Source of the DNA: CAWIJK01 sp963836375
GTDB lineage: Bacteria > Actinomycetota > Acidimicrobiia > Acidimicrobiales > RAAP-2
Assembly (NCBI GenBank): GCA_963836375.1
Contig: CAWIJK010000004.1
Span: forward strand, 248,001 to 312,000
Direction: 5' to 3'
Length of the DNA: 64,000 nt
Shown here: positions 1 to 9,660 of the stretch, one piece after another
Position numbering within the stretch: the stretch's first letter is position 1
Layout: each line of letters opens with the position of its first letter
Translations under genes and position numbers: made by a program
The notes under the pieces: generated by a model
Seen by the model: only the letters and a program-made list of their open reading frames with translations
Told to the model about the DNA's origin: nothing
Databases searched by the model: none

Positions 1-155
1 CTGAGCCAGATGCCGTCGACGCCCAGCCATTCGAGGTGGTCGAGGTGCTCGATGATCCCGGCGATGTCCCCGTTGCCGTCGCCGTCGGAGTCGGCGAACG
101 AACGGGGGTAGATCTGGTAGAGGACAGCGGTCTTCCACCAAGGGACCCCGCTCAC
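1..155 (-). CDS. GH13 alpha-glucosidase/trehalose-synthase-like enzyme, N-terminal fragment
   Basis: Only the first 51 codons are in the window; the gene runs off the left edge. The translation from GTG at 155 contains WWKTAVLYQIYPRSF followed by ADSDGDGNGDIAGI and LDHLEWLGVDGIWL. This is the standard N-terminus of GH13 enzymes of the oligo-1,6-glucosidase, alpha-glucosidase or trehalose synthase group: the first strand of the catalytic barrel followed by the Asp/Gly/Asn calcium-type loop. Substrate cannot be decided from this piece. The GTG start overlaps the TGA of the upstream dioxygenase-like gene by 4 bases (GTGA), so the two are probably co-transcribed. Confidence 0.85.
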   Translation of the reverse strand, partial: MSGVPWWKTAVLYQIYPRSFADSDGDGNGDIAGIIEHLDHLEWLGVDGIWL

Positions 156-1094
156 CGGACCTCAGCCGTCATGGCCAACCTCCACGGCGTCATGTCGAGC
201 TGCGGGTAGCGGGCACCCACCCCGGCGAGCGTCGCCTCGGTCCAGTAGGGATCGCCCAGGGCGGGGAAACCCAGCAGGCTCAGCTGCCGGACGCTGGCGT
301 GGCGCACGAAGCGGTACCAGTCCATCCCCTCGGCGGCCGAGGGCCAGGAATGGAAGCCGAGCCAGTCGGTGCCGGGGCGCTTGAAGGCGATGTGGAGCAG
401 GAACCGGGCCGAGCGCGCGGCGCGCAGGACCGTGCCCCGGTGGTAGGTGTCCGGGCGGTAGACGAGCAGCGATCCGGCGGGGCCCGCCGCCGGCACCTCG
501 GCCGCGTACAGCTCGGGGTATTCGTCGAAGGACAGGTAGGTGCGCTCGACGGGGATCCCGCCGGTGGCCCGGCGCGACACCATGCGGGTGGCCGCCGTGT
601 CCGCCGCCACGTCGCTCAGGTAGAGGAACATCTCGACCTGCTGGTAGCCGGCGTCGTGCCTCGGGACGACCAGGGTGTGGTTGGCGTAGTCGGCATGGAG
701 CAATTGGTCGTAGTCGGGGGCACCGTCGGTGTACTTGGCGCTGACCATCCCCTGGTAGAGCCGGATGTCAGAGGTGCCGAGCAGCCCGGCGGCCACGTCG
801 ACGACGTCGTCGTGGACGACGAGTCGGTTCAACGCCTCGCTGGCGAAGGGGAACCGGGGCACCGAGCGCGTCGGACCGGGTGCGGAACGGCCGGTTCCGC
901 TCGGGGTCCGCGTCGTCGGCGAACTCCTCGGCGGTCGGGAAGAGCCCGGGGAGGTCCCGCTGCGCGGCGCCCAGGGCGTCGGCTTCCACGGCGCCCTCGA
1001 GGACGAACCAGCCGTCGGTGTCCCAGCGCTCGAGGAGCTGTCGGTCGAGGGGTTCCACCGGGCCGGTTGTAGCCCACCGGGTCGCCGCCGGCAA
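152..1094 (-). pseudogene. Phytanoyl-CoA dioxygenase (PhyH) family protein, frameshifted
   Basis: Non-haem Fe(II)/2-oxoglutarate dioxygenase-like gene split over two frames. The N-terminal part (from TTG 1094, or more likely GTG 1058) reads LLERWDTDGWFVLEGAVEAD and stays in frame to about position 865. The rest continues in another frame with ALNRLVVHDDVVDVAAGLLG, the iron-ligand H-x-D motif in LLHADYANHTL, and the distal ligand region DTYHRGTVL. Both halves are needed for one family member of about 310 residues. The switch equals one extra base near 850-870, so sequence error in an intact gene is as likely as real inactivation. Substrate is unknown. The stop overlaps the start of the GH13 gene. 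Confidence 0.72.
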
Positions 1095-1149
1095 CGCCCG
1101 CCGCCTCCTGGGGCGCGAGCGACCGTCGGGGCGCGGCCCGGACGGGCGG

Positions 1150-2640
1150 TCAGCCCTCGGGGAGGGGCTGGAACGGGCGGACGGTGACCCAGCACACCGT
1201 CTGGGGGATGTTGTCGAGCGGCATCTTGCACTGGGTCGACTGGGGCACGTTGTAGTGCAGCCTCACGACCTGGTACTCGGTCGGGCCGTAGTACTTGGTG
1301 GGGCTGAAGCTGAAGACCGGGGAGTACCCACCGGGGAAGTTCTTGATCCGCGCCATGGCCTGGACGAAGGTCCGGCGGTTGAGGTTGCGCCCGGCAGCGG
1401 TGGCGGCGGCGGCGAAGAGGTGGATCTCCTGGCACCACCCCTGGACCGGACCCTGTTCCTCCAAGAAGAAGTTCTGGTTGCCCTTGGGGACCTGGGGATA
1501 GGCCTTGTGCCAGACGGTGAAGCAGGCCCGGACGCTCGGGTCGTAGCCGCCCTGGGACTGGGGCCTCCAGTCGTCGACCCCGCCCAGGGTCTCGGTGGTC
1601 ACCCCCTCCTGGCCGTCGAGGGCCTTCTCGTAGGGCACGGGGATGAGCCCGAGGGCCGACTCGATCGACTCCTCGTAGTCGCTCAACAGCAGCTTGGGGA
1701 AGTACTGCTGCTGGGTCTCGGCCTGCAGGACCGGGAAGAAGACGTTGAAGGGGACCAGGGGGATGACCGAGGTGACCCCGGCGGCCCGGAGTTTCTGGAC
1801 GATCAACGGCGCTTCGGTGTTGGTCGTCGCCGTCTCGGCCGGGTTGGCGGCCAGCGTCTCGACCACCGGGTCCACCCCGGCGCGCTCGAGGTCGGGCAGC
1901 AGGTACTGCTTGAGGGCCAGCTGGTCACTGGCCCGGTCCCCGGCGATCACCCCCACCTTGACGTTGCCCCCGAGCAGGCCCGAGCTCAGGCCCCAGTCCA
2001 CGGTGGCCTGCAGGATGGGGACGTCGTCGGGTCCGGTCCACCACAGATACGGGGACCCGGCGCTGGTCCAGTTGCTCACCGTGGTCCACTGGCCGATGAA
2101 CGGCGTGTGCCCCTCCTGGGTGACGCACAGCTCGTTGTCGCCGGACCAGTCGCCCACCCCGTCGAGCACGGCGAAGGCGGCCGGACTGCCCTCGGTCCAG
2201 TCCTTGCACAGCGCCCGCATCTCGGCTTCGTTGGTCGGGTCGAAGCGGGAGATGATGGCGTTGATCTTGCGACCGTTGATCCCACCGGCGTGGTTGATGG
2301 TGTTGACGAACAGATGGATCGCCTCGACCTGCTCGGAGTACTCGACGTCACCGGCGAAGCCGAGCTCGGAGGCCAGCGCCTCGAGGTTGACCACCGGGAA
2401 CACCACGTTGATCTGGGTGGCGGTCACCCCCCGGGTACTGGTGCTGGCCTGGTTGACCGACGTCGCCCCGGCCGGTGGGGCACCCAGCGTGGCGGTCAGG
2501 GCGGCGAGCACGGCCACGACGATGCCGACCCGACCGAGCGGACCGACCGAGGACCGGCGCGCCGTCGCTGAGCGATCAGGCGCGGCGGCCGGCGCCCCAC
2601 GGGTGGCCGGCGACCGTTCCTGTGCCGCTGCGCTCGTCAT
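1150..2640 (-). CDS. ABC transporter substrate-binding protein, branched-chain amino acid type
   Basis: About 496 residues with an N-terminal signal sequence: an Arg-rich stretch, then hydrophobic GRVGIVVAVLAALTATLG. The mature part resembles periplasmic-binding-fold family 6 (LivJ/urea/amide type): a first strand ITVVFP-like at ATQINVVFPVVNLEA, then NTINHAGGINGRKI, the typical linker with GGINGR. No permease or ATPase gene is adjacent, so this is an orphan receptor; ligand unknown. ATG 2640 is chosen over GTG 2646 because a G-rich ribosome-binding stretch (GGGGGTG) then sits at a usable distance. The protein is exported and may be membrane-anchored; no clear lipobox cysteine is visible. Confidence 0.8.
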   Translation of the reverse strand: MTSAAAQERSPATRGAPAAAPDRSATARRSSVGPLGRVGIVVAVLAALTATLGAPPAGATSVNQASTSTRGVTATQINVVFPVVNLEALASELGFAGDVEYSEQVEAIHLFVNTINHAGGINGRKINAIISRFDPTNEAEMRALCKDWTEGSPAAFAVLDGVGDWSGDNELCVTQEGHTPFIGQWTTVSNWTSAGSPYLWWTGPDDVPILQATVDWGLSSGLLGGNVKVGVIAGDRASDQLALKQYLLPDLERAGVDPVVETLAANPAETATTNTEAPLIVQKLRAAGVTSVIPLVPFNVFFPVLQAETQQQYFPKLLLSDYEESIESALGLIPVPYEKALDGQEGVTTETLGGVDDWRPQSQGGYDPSVRACFTVWHKAYPQVPKGNQNFFLEEQGPVQGWCQEIHLFAAAATAAGRNLNRRTFVQAMARIKNFPGGYSPVFSFSPTKYYGPTEYQVVRLHYNVPQSTQCKMPLDNIPQTVCWVTVRPFQPLPEG

Positions 2641-2900
2641 CCACACCCCCGATGTCCCGAACCGCCGTGTCCCCGACCACCGACGTCGCGGCCAGTTCCC
2701 CGGGGGTCCTCGCCACGACGACTCGCCTCCGGCGCGGGGTGCGCTCGCACCGCATCCGGTCGCAGGACCTTATCCTCCGGCCGACCGGGGACCTCGGCGG
2801 GCGAAGGCGGGCCCGCCGCGGCCCGAGAGGCGGCCCCGGGGCCGAACGGTCGGCGCCACCGGTCCTGAACCGGCCCCGGCGGCCGGTACCCTGAGCGACG

Positions 2901-3839
2901 GTGGTTGCCTGCGCGGACTGCAGACTCGAGGCGCGTCCGGGCGACCGCTTCTGCCGCCGGTGCGGCGCCGCGCTCGGCGCCGGGGGGCCCGAGGGGACAC
3001 CCACCGCCTCGGTCCCGGTCACCGCGGTGCGCCGGGGACCGCCCGACGACGCCACCTCGGTTGTGCCGGTGGCCCCGCACCCCGAGGGCCCGGGCCCGCA
3101 GGTGGCGCCTCGGCGAGGCCGCCGGCCCGCTCCTGACAGCCCGGTCCACCCCACGGTCATGGTCCGCCCGAAGAGGGCCGGGCGCGGGTTGGTGGTGACG
3201 GCGTGCGTGCTCGTCGCCTTGTTGGCGGCCGGCGTGGGTCTGCTGGCCTCGGGCGCGCTGCACCGCTCGAACGCCGGGTCCAGTACCTCGAAACCCCCGG
3301 GTACCCCGCCGGTGACCCACCCGACGGCCCGCCGCGCGTCCCCCGGCGGGTCCTCGACGACCAGCTCGACGACCACGGCGACCACCGCCCCGGGCGAGCT
3401 GACCCAGGCCCAGGCGATCGGCGCCATCGCCACCCAGAGCGGGAGCGCCCGGTCCAGTGTGCAGAACGCGGTGGCCGACATCGGGTCGTGCGGTCCCACC
3501 ATGGCCGCCGACGTCACCGCCCTCCAGAACGACGCCGCCACCCGCCAGCAGCTGGCCAGCCAGCTCGGGGGATTGGCCGTCGGGGCCGTCCCCAACGGGA
3601 CGGCCATCGTGGCCGCGCTGACCCAGGCCCTCGACGCCTCGGCGGCCGCCGATACCGCCTACGCCGCCTGGGGCCGTGACGCCATGGGCTGTACCGGGTC
3701 CGCGCCGGCCGACGCCAACGAGACGACGGCGGCCGCCGCCGACAGTCAGGCGACTACGGCCAAGCAGAATTTCGTCGACGCGTGGGCGCCGCTGGCCCAG
3801 TCCCTGGGCCTTCCGGCGATCGGCGCCGACCAGATCTGA
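2901..3839 (+). CDS. Zinc-ribbon membrane-anchored protein of unknown function
   Basis: 312 residues from GTG 2901. Residues 4-22 form a zinc ribbon with two Cys-x2-Cys knuckles (CADC and CRRC). A Pro/Arg-rich cytoplasmic stretch follows, then one membrane helix at about 96-117 (VVTACVLVALLAAGVGLLAS). After that comes a Ser/Thr/Pro-rich linker (SSTTSSTTTATTAP) and an Ala-rich helical extracellular domain with one pair of cysteines (SCGP and GCTG). Zinc-ribbon-plus-TM proteins like this are common in Actinomycetota and generally uncharacterised. It lies 5 bases upstream of the amidase lipoprotein gene, so it is probably co-expressed and may have a cell-envelope role; that is inference from position only. 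Confidence 0.7.
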   Translation: MVACADCRLEARPGDRFCRRCGAALGAGGPEGTPTASVPVTAVRRGPPDDATSVVPVAPHPEGPGPQVAPRRGRRPAPDSPVHPTVMVRPKRAGRGLVVTACVLVALLAAGVGLLASGALHRSNAGSSTSKPPGTPPVTHPTARRASPGGSSTTSSTTTATTAPGELTQAQAIGAIATQSGSARSSVQNAVADIGSCGPTMAADVTALQNDAATRQQLASQLGGLAVGAVPNGTAIVAALTQALDASAAADTAYAAWGRDAMGCTGSAPADANETTAAAADSQATTAKQNFVDAWAPLAQSLGLPAIGADQI

Positions 3840-3844
3840 GCGGG

Positions 3845-4708
3845 GTGACCGCTCGTCACCGCCCCGGGCGCCCCGGACCCCGGTGGGCGGCGCTCGGGTG
3901 GGGGCTCGTCGCTCTGTCCGTGGCGTCGTGCTCGTCGACGGTCGGCCTGGCGTCGCCCGCCGGCCGCTCCCCCCACCGCCCCACCGTTGGGGCCCGGCCC
4001 GTCGCACCGGTGCCGGCGCGCCCTGCGCCGGCACCGGTGCTGGCCGGCAAGGTCGTGGTCATCGACCCCGGCCACAACGGTGACAACGACACCGCTCCCG
4101 CCGTGATCAACCAACCGGTGTGGAACGGGCGGGAGGAGGAGGCCTGCGACACCACCGGCACCGAGACGGCGGCCGGGTATACCGAGGCCCAGTTCAATTG
4201 GCAGGTCGCACAGGACCTTGCCTTCGACCTGGGGCTCGAAGGGGCCAAGGTCATCGTGACCCGGACCTCGAACACCGGGGTCGGGCCGTGCGTGACCGAG
4301 CGGGCGGCGATCGGCAACCTGGCCCACGCCGACGCCGCGGTCTCGATCCACGCCGACGGTGGCCCGGTGACCGGGCGCGGCTTCGCCGTCCTCGAACCGG
4401 TGGCCGACGGTATCAACGACCGGATCGTGGCCCCGTCCCAGGTGCTCGGGACCGACCTGCGCGACGCCTTCGCGGCGGGGACCGGGATGCCGGTCAGCAC
4501 CTACGACGGGGTGGACGGGATCGAACCCCGTGACGACCTCGCCGGGATCAACCTGTCGACCGTCCCGAAGGTCTTCGTCGAATGCGGGAACATGCAGAAC
4601 CCGACCGACGCCGCCCTGCTCGTCGACCAGGCCTGGCAGCAGCGGGCGGCGGCGGCCCTGGCCAGCGGGCTCACCGCCTTCTTGACCTCCTCGACGGGGC
4701 CGGGGTGA
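3845..4708 (+). CDS. N-acetylmuramoyl-L-alanine amidase (Amidase_3), lipoprotein
   Basis: Zinc-dependent amidase that cuts the bond between N-acetylmuramic acid and L-alanine in peptidoglycan. GTG 3845 is chosen because it follows the preceding stop by 5 bases and leaves a short N-terminus with a lipobox (LSVASC), giving a surface lipoprotein. Family motifs are present in order: VVIDPGHNG (zinc His), an acidic GREEEACDTTGTET segment (zinc Glu), DAAVSIHADG (zinc His) and VPKVFVECGNMQN (catalytic Glu). The insert GREEEACDTTGTETAAGYTE is the usual CwlM/Rv3717-like feature. It is followed by about 250 bases without a gene before ahcY. Confidence 0.88.
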   Translation: MTARHRPGRPGPRWAALGWGLVALSVASCSSTVGLASPAGRSPHRPTVGARPVAPVPARPAPAPVLAGKVVVIDPGHNGDNDTAPAVINQPVWNGREEEACDTTGTETAAGYTEAQFNWQVAQDLAFDLGLEGAKVIVTRTSNTGVGPCVTERAAIGNLAHADAAVSIHADGGPVTGRGFAVLEPVADGINDRIVAPSQVLGTDLRDAFAAGTGMPVSTYDGVDGIEPRDDLAGINLSTVPKVFVECGNMQNPTDAALLVDQAWQQRAAAALASGLTAFLTSSTGPG

Positions 4709-4956
4709 ACGAGGCCCTCGGCGCGGACGGGGGGCCGCCCGGGCCCCGTTGGCGGCACGGGACCGCAGGGGTGGGGCCCGGCCCGATATCGTGGGGGCGC
4801 ACCAGCCGGCAGGCCGGCCCGACCGCCCCAGGTGGTCGCCTCGGAGCCGTCGGCCCGCCGGGCCAGCCGGCCACCCCCTGGGCGACGTCGCCGAGATCTT
4901 GACCACCTTGACCCACGACCCTCGACCACGACCCTGAAACACGACAAGGAGCGCAG

Positions 4957-6408
<1,452 letters not shown>

Positions 6409-6409
6409 G

Positions 6410-6447
6410 GGCCGGCACCGTAGGGACCGGCGCCGGGGGGGCCGGCC
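6410..6447 (+). terminator. Hairpin between ahcY and the convergent hydrolase gene
   Basis: GGCCGGC at 6410-6416 pairs with GCCGGCC at 6441-6447 and is followed by TTCTC. It begins two bases after the ahcY stop and ends just before the stop of the convergent gene. It is probably a shared factor-independent terminator with a weak U-tract, as usual in GC-rich genomes. Confidence 0.5.
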
Positions 6448-6450
6448 TTC

Positions 6451-7383
6451 TCAGCGCAGGTGCCCGGCCAGGAACGTGCCGAGGCGGTCCGAGGCGGCGG
6501 TCGCCTCGGGGGCGACCGCGATGATGTGCCACACGTGGGGCATCCCGTCGGCCACGGTCAAGGTGACGTCGACCCCGGCCTCGGCCGCCGCGTCACAGAA
6601 CCGGACGCCGTCGTCCATCAGCAGCTCCTCGGTTCCGACGTCGACCATGAGCGGCGGCAGACCCCCCAGGTCGGCGAACAGCGGGGAGACCAGCGGATCC
6701 GCGCGGTCGACGCCCCCGGCATAGGCCGCGGCCATCTCGTCGAGGACGGCGGCGGACAGGATCGGGTCGGCGTCGGCCTTGGTAACCATCGTGGCCCCCG
6801 AGCCGGTGAGATCGAGCCACGGCGAGAGCAGGGCAGCGGCGGCCGGCAGCGCCGAGCCGCCGTCGCGGGCCGCCACCAGCAGGGCGGCGGCCAGGCCGCC
6901 ACCAGCCGAATCGCCGGCCAGGACCACCGAGCCGGCCGCCAGTCCCTGGTCCTCGAGCAGCCACCGGTAGGCGGCCAGGGCGTCGTCGACGGCGGCCGGG
7001 AAGGGGTGCTCGGGGGCCAGCCGGTAGTCCACGGCCAGGGCCCGCACCCCCGTGGAGCGGGCCAGGCGGGCCGCCAGCTCGCGGTGGCTCACCGTCGAAC
7101 CGAGCTGGTAGCCGCCGCCGTGCAGGTAGAGCAGGGCGGCGTCCTGGCGGACCCCAGGGGGGGCCAGGAGGACCCCGGGCACACCGCCGGGCGAGACCTC
7201 GGTCACCGCCACGTCGTCGGGGAGCGCGAAAATCGACCCCAGACCCTCGAGCACGGCCCGGCGCTCCTCGAGCGTCGATCCCGGTGCACCGAGCTGCTCG
7301 GACCGCCGGCTGCGCATGAGGGCCAGCGTCGCCTCCATCTCGGGGCTTGCCACGCCCGCACAGTAGGCGAGGCCGGCCGTCAC
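6451..7383 (-). CDS. Alpha/beta hydrolase, hormone-sensitive-lipase family
   Basis: Esterase/lipase of the HSL (family IV, Abhydrolase_3) type. Motifs in order: oxyanion HGGG in LYLHGGGYQLGS, the nucleophile elbow GDSAGGGLA, an acidic residue in the DPLVSPLF region, and the catalytic His in GMPHVWHI. VDYRLAPEHPFPAAVDD is a family hallmark. GTG 7383 gives a GTGA overlap with the anti-sigma gene stop; GTG 7353, ten codons later and just before EMEATLAL, is the alternative. It is third in a sigma/anti-sigma/hydrolase transcription unit, so it may belong to the same regulon. The natural substrate is not evident. Confidence 0.87.
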   Translation of the reverse strand: MTAGLAYCAGVASPEMEATLALMRSRRSEQLGAPGSTLEERRAVLEGLGSIFALPDDVAVTEVSPGGVPGVLLAPPGVRQDAALLYLHGGGYQLGSTVSHRELAARLARSTGVRALAVDYRLAPEHPFPAAVDDALAAYRWLLEDQGLAAGSVVLAGDSAGGGLAAALLVAARDGGSALPAAAALLSPWLDLTGSGATMVTKADADPILSAAVLDEMAAAYAGGVDRADPLVSPLFADLGGLPPLMVDVGTEELLMDDGVRFCDAAAEAGVDVTLTVADGMPHVWHIIAVAPEATAASDRLGTFLAGHLR

Positions 7384-8060
7384 GTCCCGAGGGTGGCGCT
7401 GGCCACGACGGTGCCGTCCGCCGCCACCACCCGGGCTGAGCGCACCCGGGAGCCGGGGACCGCCAGCACCGCACCCCACGCGCCGTACCCCCCCGGCGAC
7501 AGCCAGAACGAGCCGACCCGGACGCTGCGCCCGTCCGACGTGGTGACCTCGCAGGTCACCTCGGCCGAGCGTTCGGCGTCGGCCACGGTCATGAAGAGCC
7601 AGGAGGGACCGCCGGCGTCGAGGGTCACCTCACCGACCTGCCGGCCCGCCGCCACCAGCGGTGCCGAGGTCAGCCGGCCGCCCGGGGTGCTCCCCTGACC
7701 CGGGCCGGCGACCCAGCCGGCCCCGAAGGCCAGGCCGGCCAACACCACCCCGGCGGCGACTGCGGCGCCGACCACGCTGACCCGCAGCCGGCGTCGGCGG
7801 TGGGGCGCCGGGGCGGCGCCCAGCCCGGTCCGTTCGAACAGGCGCACCTCGAAGCCGACCGGGGGCTCGACCGAGGGAGCCAGCTGCACCAGGGCGTCGG
7901 CGGCCAGGGCCAGGTGCTCGAGCTCCGCCCGGCAGCCCCGACACGAGGCCACATGGGTGAGGGCGGCCGAGCGCTGGCGCCCGGTGAGGGTGCCGAGGGC
8001 CAGCTCGGCCAGTTCGTCGCGCACCACCTCGCAGGTCGGCGAGCCCTCAGCGGCGGTCAC
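7380..8060 (-). CDS. Anti-sigma factor, zinc-binding, RskA-like
   Basis: 226 residues. The N-terminal cytoplasmic domain carries the anti-sigma zinc motif H-x3-C-x2-C (HVASCRGC, about 36-43) preceded by the ELAELALGTLTG helix. A single membrane helix lies at about 93-115 (VVGAAVAAGVVLAGLAFGAGW). The extracellular C-terminal domain (WLFMTV..., FWLSPGGYGAWGAVL) matches the RskA C-terminal type. It should hold the sigma factor encoded upstream at the membrane until cleaved. The ATG overlaps the sigma stop by 4 bases, which couples their translation. Confidence 0.9.
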   Translation of the reverse strand: MTAAEGSPTCEVVRDELAELALGTLTGRQRSAALTHVASCRGCRAELEHLALAADALVQLAPSVEPPVGFEVRLFERTGLGAAPAPHRRRRLRVSVVGAAVAAGVVLAGLAFGAGWVAGPGQGSTPGGRLTSAPLVAAGRQVGEVTLDAGGPSWLFMTVADAERSAEVTCEVTTSDGRSVRVGSFWLSPGGYGAWGAVLAVPGSRVRSARVVAADGTVVASATLGT

Positions 8061-8638
8061 CGGCCCGCCTCCTGGGCGGCCAGGGTCCGGCGGAGCTTGG
8101 CCATCGCCGCCCGGATCCTGGTCTTGGCCGTCCCGAGGGGGATCGACTCGGCCTCGGCGATCTCGGCCGCCGTGCGCCCGTAGACGGCGGCCAACACCAG
8201 GGCCCGCCGCTGGCCGTCGGGGAGGTCGGCCAGCAACCGGCGCAGGGCGGGGAACGAGTCGGCGGTGACCGCCCGCTCCTCGGGGGACCGCTCGTCGCTC
8301 ACCAGGCCCAGGCCGACGAAGTCGTCCGGATCGGTGGGTCGGGCCCGGCGCATCCGCAGGGCGTCGATGGCCAGGTTCCGGGTAATGGTGAGGACCCAGC
8401 TCGTCACCGAGCCACGGCGGGGGTCGAAGACCGGGGCGTGGCGCCAGACCCGGACCAGGGCCTCTTGGGCCACGTCCTCGGCCGCCGTCTGCTCACCGAG
8501 CATGGAGACCGCCAGGCCGAAGACCCGCCGCTGGTAGCGGCGGACGAAGGCGACGGCCGAGCCGGGGTCCCCGAGGGCCATCCCGGCCACCAGTGCCTCG
8601 TCGGAGAGCCCGGCGCCGACCACGTCTGAGTCTCCCAT
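8057..8638 (-). CDS. ECF RNA polymerase sigma factor, SigK/ECF19-like
   Basis: 193 residues with the two ECF domains. Region 2 (about 14-90) contains VRRYQRRVFGLAVSMLG, the AEDVAQEALVRVWRHAPVFD core and SWVLTITRNLAIDALRMRRA for -10 binding. Region 4 (about 130-185) contains LADLPDGQRRALVLAAVYG and a helix-turn-helix ending GTAKTRIRAAMAKLRRTL for -35 binding. The fused-operon order sigma then RskA-like anti-sigma is characteristic of SigK-type systems. The target regulon is not visible, but the downstream hydrolase is a candidate member. Transcription is probably autoregulated, as is usual for the family; I saw no -35/-10 pair that I could assign. Confidence 0.92.
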   Translation of the reverse strand: MGDSDVVGAGLSDEALVAGMALGDPGSAVAFVRRYQRRVFGLAVSMLGEQTAAEDVAQEALVRVWRHAPVFDPRRGSVTSWVLTITRNLAIDALRMRRARPTDPDDFVGLGLVSDERSPEERAVTADSFPALRRLLADLPDGQRRALVLAAVYGRTAAEIAEAESIPLGTAKTRIRAAMAKLRRTLAAQEAGR

Positions 8639-8764
8639 CGGCGGTACTACGGGCCCCGGCGGCCCCGGGATTGCCGGCCGTCGGCGGCTCCGCTTGCCCG
8701 CCCGAGCACCCGCGCCCGACCGGAGGTCAGGTCGCCGGGGCGTTCGTCACCTGACCGGGCCCGG

Positions 8765-9595
8765 TCAGGACGTCCCGGCGACCGGGAGCCCGGCGAACAG
8801 GTCGTCCTCGGGCAGCGGACTCCCGGTCCGGTCGCGGGCCCGGACGAAGGACTCCACCGAGAAGATCGCCCCGAACAGCTCGGGGCCCATGTCGAGGAAG
8901 AACCCGTTGTCGACCTGGCTGGCGTGGGCGGCGAGAGCGGCGTACTTGCGGTCCACCACCGCCGAACAGTCGACGGACGTCGCCACCAGGTCGTCGTCGG
9001 TGCCGAAGGCCGGCTCGCCGTCGATCCAGTCGGGCAGGGTCATCCCGGCGGCCCGGGCGAGGTCGGCGAAGCCGGCGATGGTCGACTTCGCCACGGCGAC
9101 GAAGTAGAGCTTGTCCACCCCCCGGGTCGCCTCCAGCGCGACGAGCGTCGCCCGGTGGGCCGCGATGTGGTCGGGGTGGCCGTAGAAGCCGTCGGCGTCG
9201 TAGGTCACCACCACCTGGGGGCGGTAGCGGTCGAGGAGGCCGGCCAATCGGTCGGCCACGACGCCGGCCGCCACGTTGCAAAACGCGTCGGGCCGCCCGT
9301 TCTCGGCCCAACCGGCCATCCCCGAATCGTGGTAGCCGAGCACCTCGAGGTCTCGAACCCCGAGGGTGGCGCAGCTGGCCTCCAACTCCGCTCGACGCTG
9401 GCGGGCGACGGCCTCGCCGTGGCCGGCCCCGCCGCCGGCCGGAGCGGCCAGATCCCCGAGCGCCCCGTCGGTGCAGGTGACCAGCACCGTGCGGACGCCG
9501 GCCGCCGCGTAGTGGGCCAGCACGCCCCCGGTGAACAGCGCCTCGTCGTCGGGGTGGGCGTGGACCGCCATCAAGGTGAGCGGGCGGTCGGGCAC
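8765..9595 (-). CDS. PIG-L family deacetylase, mycothiol-conjugate amidase (Mca)/MshB-like
   Basis: 276-residue zinc hydrolase of the LmbE/PIG-L family. The zinc motif AHPDDE (13-18) and the second HPDH motif (GHPDHIAAH) are intact. LGYHDSGMAGW is typical of the Mca/MshB branch, which deacetylates GlcNAc-inositol during mycothiol synthesis or cleaves mycothiol S-conjugates during detoxification. Length and the GYxDSGM motif fit Mca slightly better, but the distinction is not secure. GTG start at 9595. It is transcribed divergently from the glycosyltransferase gene and has no other mycothiol gene next to it. Confidence 0.85.
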   Translation of the reverse strand: MPDRPLTLMAVHAHPDDEALFTGGVLAHYAAAGVRTVLVTCTDGALGDLAAPAGGGAGHGEAVARQRRAELEASCATLGVRDLEVLGYHDSGMAGWAENGRPDAFCNVAAGVVADRLAGLLDRYRPQVVVTYDADGFYGHPDHIAAHRATLVALEATRGVDKLYFVAVAKSTIAGFADLARAAGMTLPDWIDGEPAFGTDDDLVATSVDCSAVVDRKYAALAAHASQVDNGFFLDMGPELFGAIFSVESFVRARDRTGSPLPEDDLFAGLPVAGTS

Positions 9596-9660
9596 CGCAC
9601 CACCGTAGGCCCGGGCGCCGGACCCGGCCCCCGGCCGTGGCGGACCTAGGCTCGCCGACC

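Noticed and set aside
4515..4532. T-arm-like GGATCGAACCCCG, as in a tRNA
   Set aside because: It lies inside the amidase coding sequence and no acceptor stem or anticodon arm can be built around it.
4709..4956. Possible SAH riboswitch upstream of ahcY
   Set aside because: The leader is GC-rich and foldable, but the conserved core expected of SAH riboswitches is not found.
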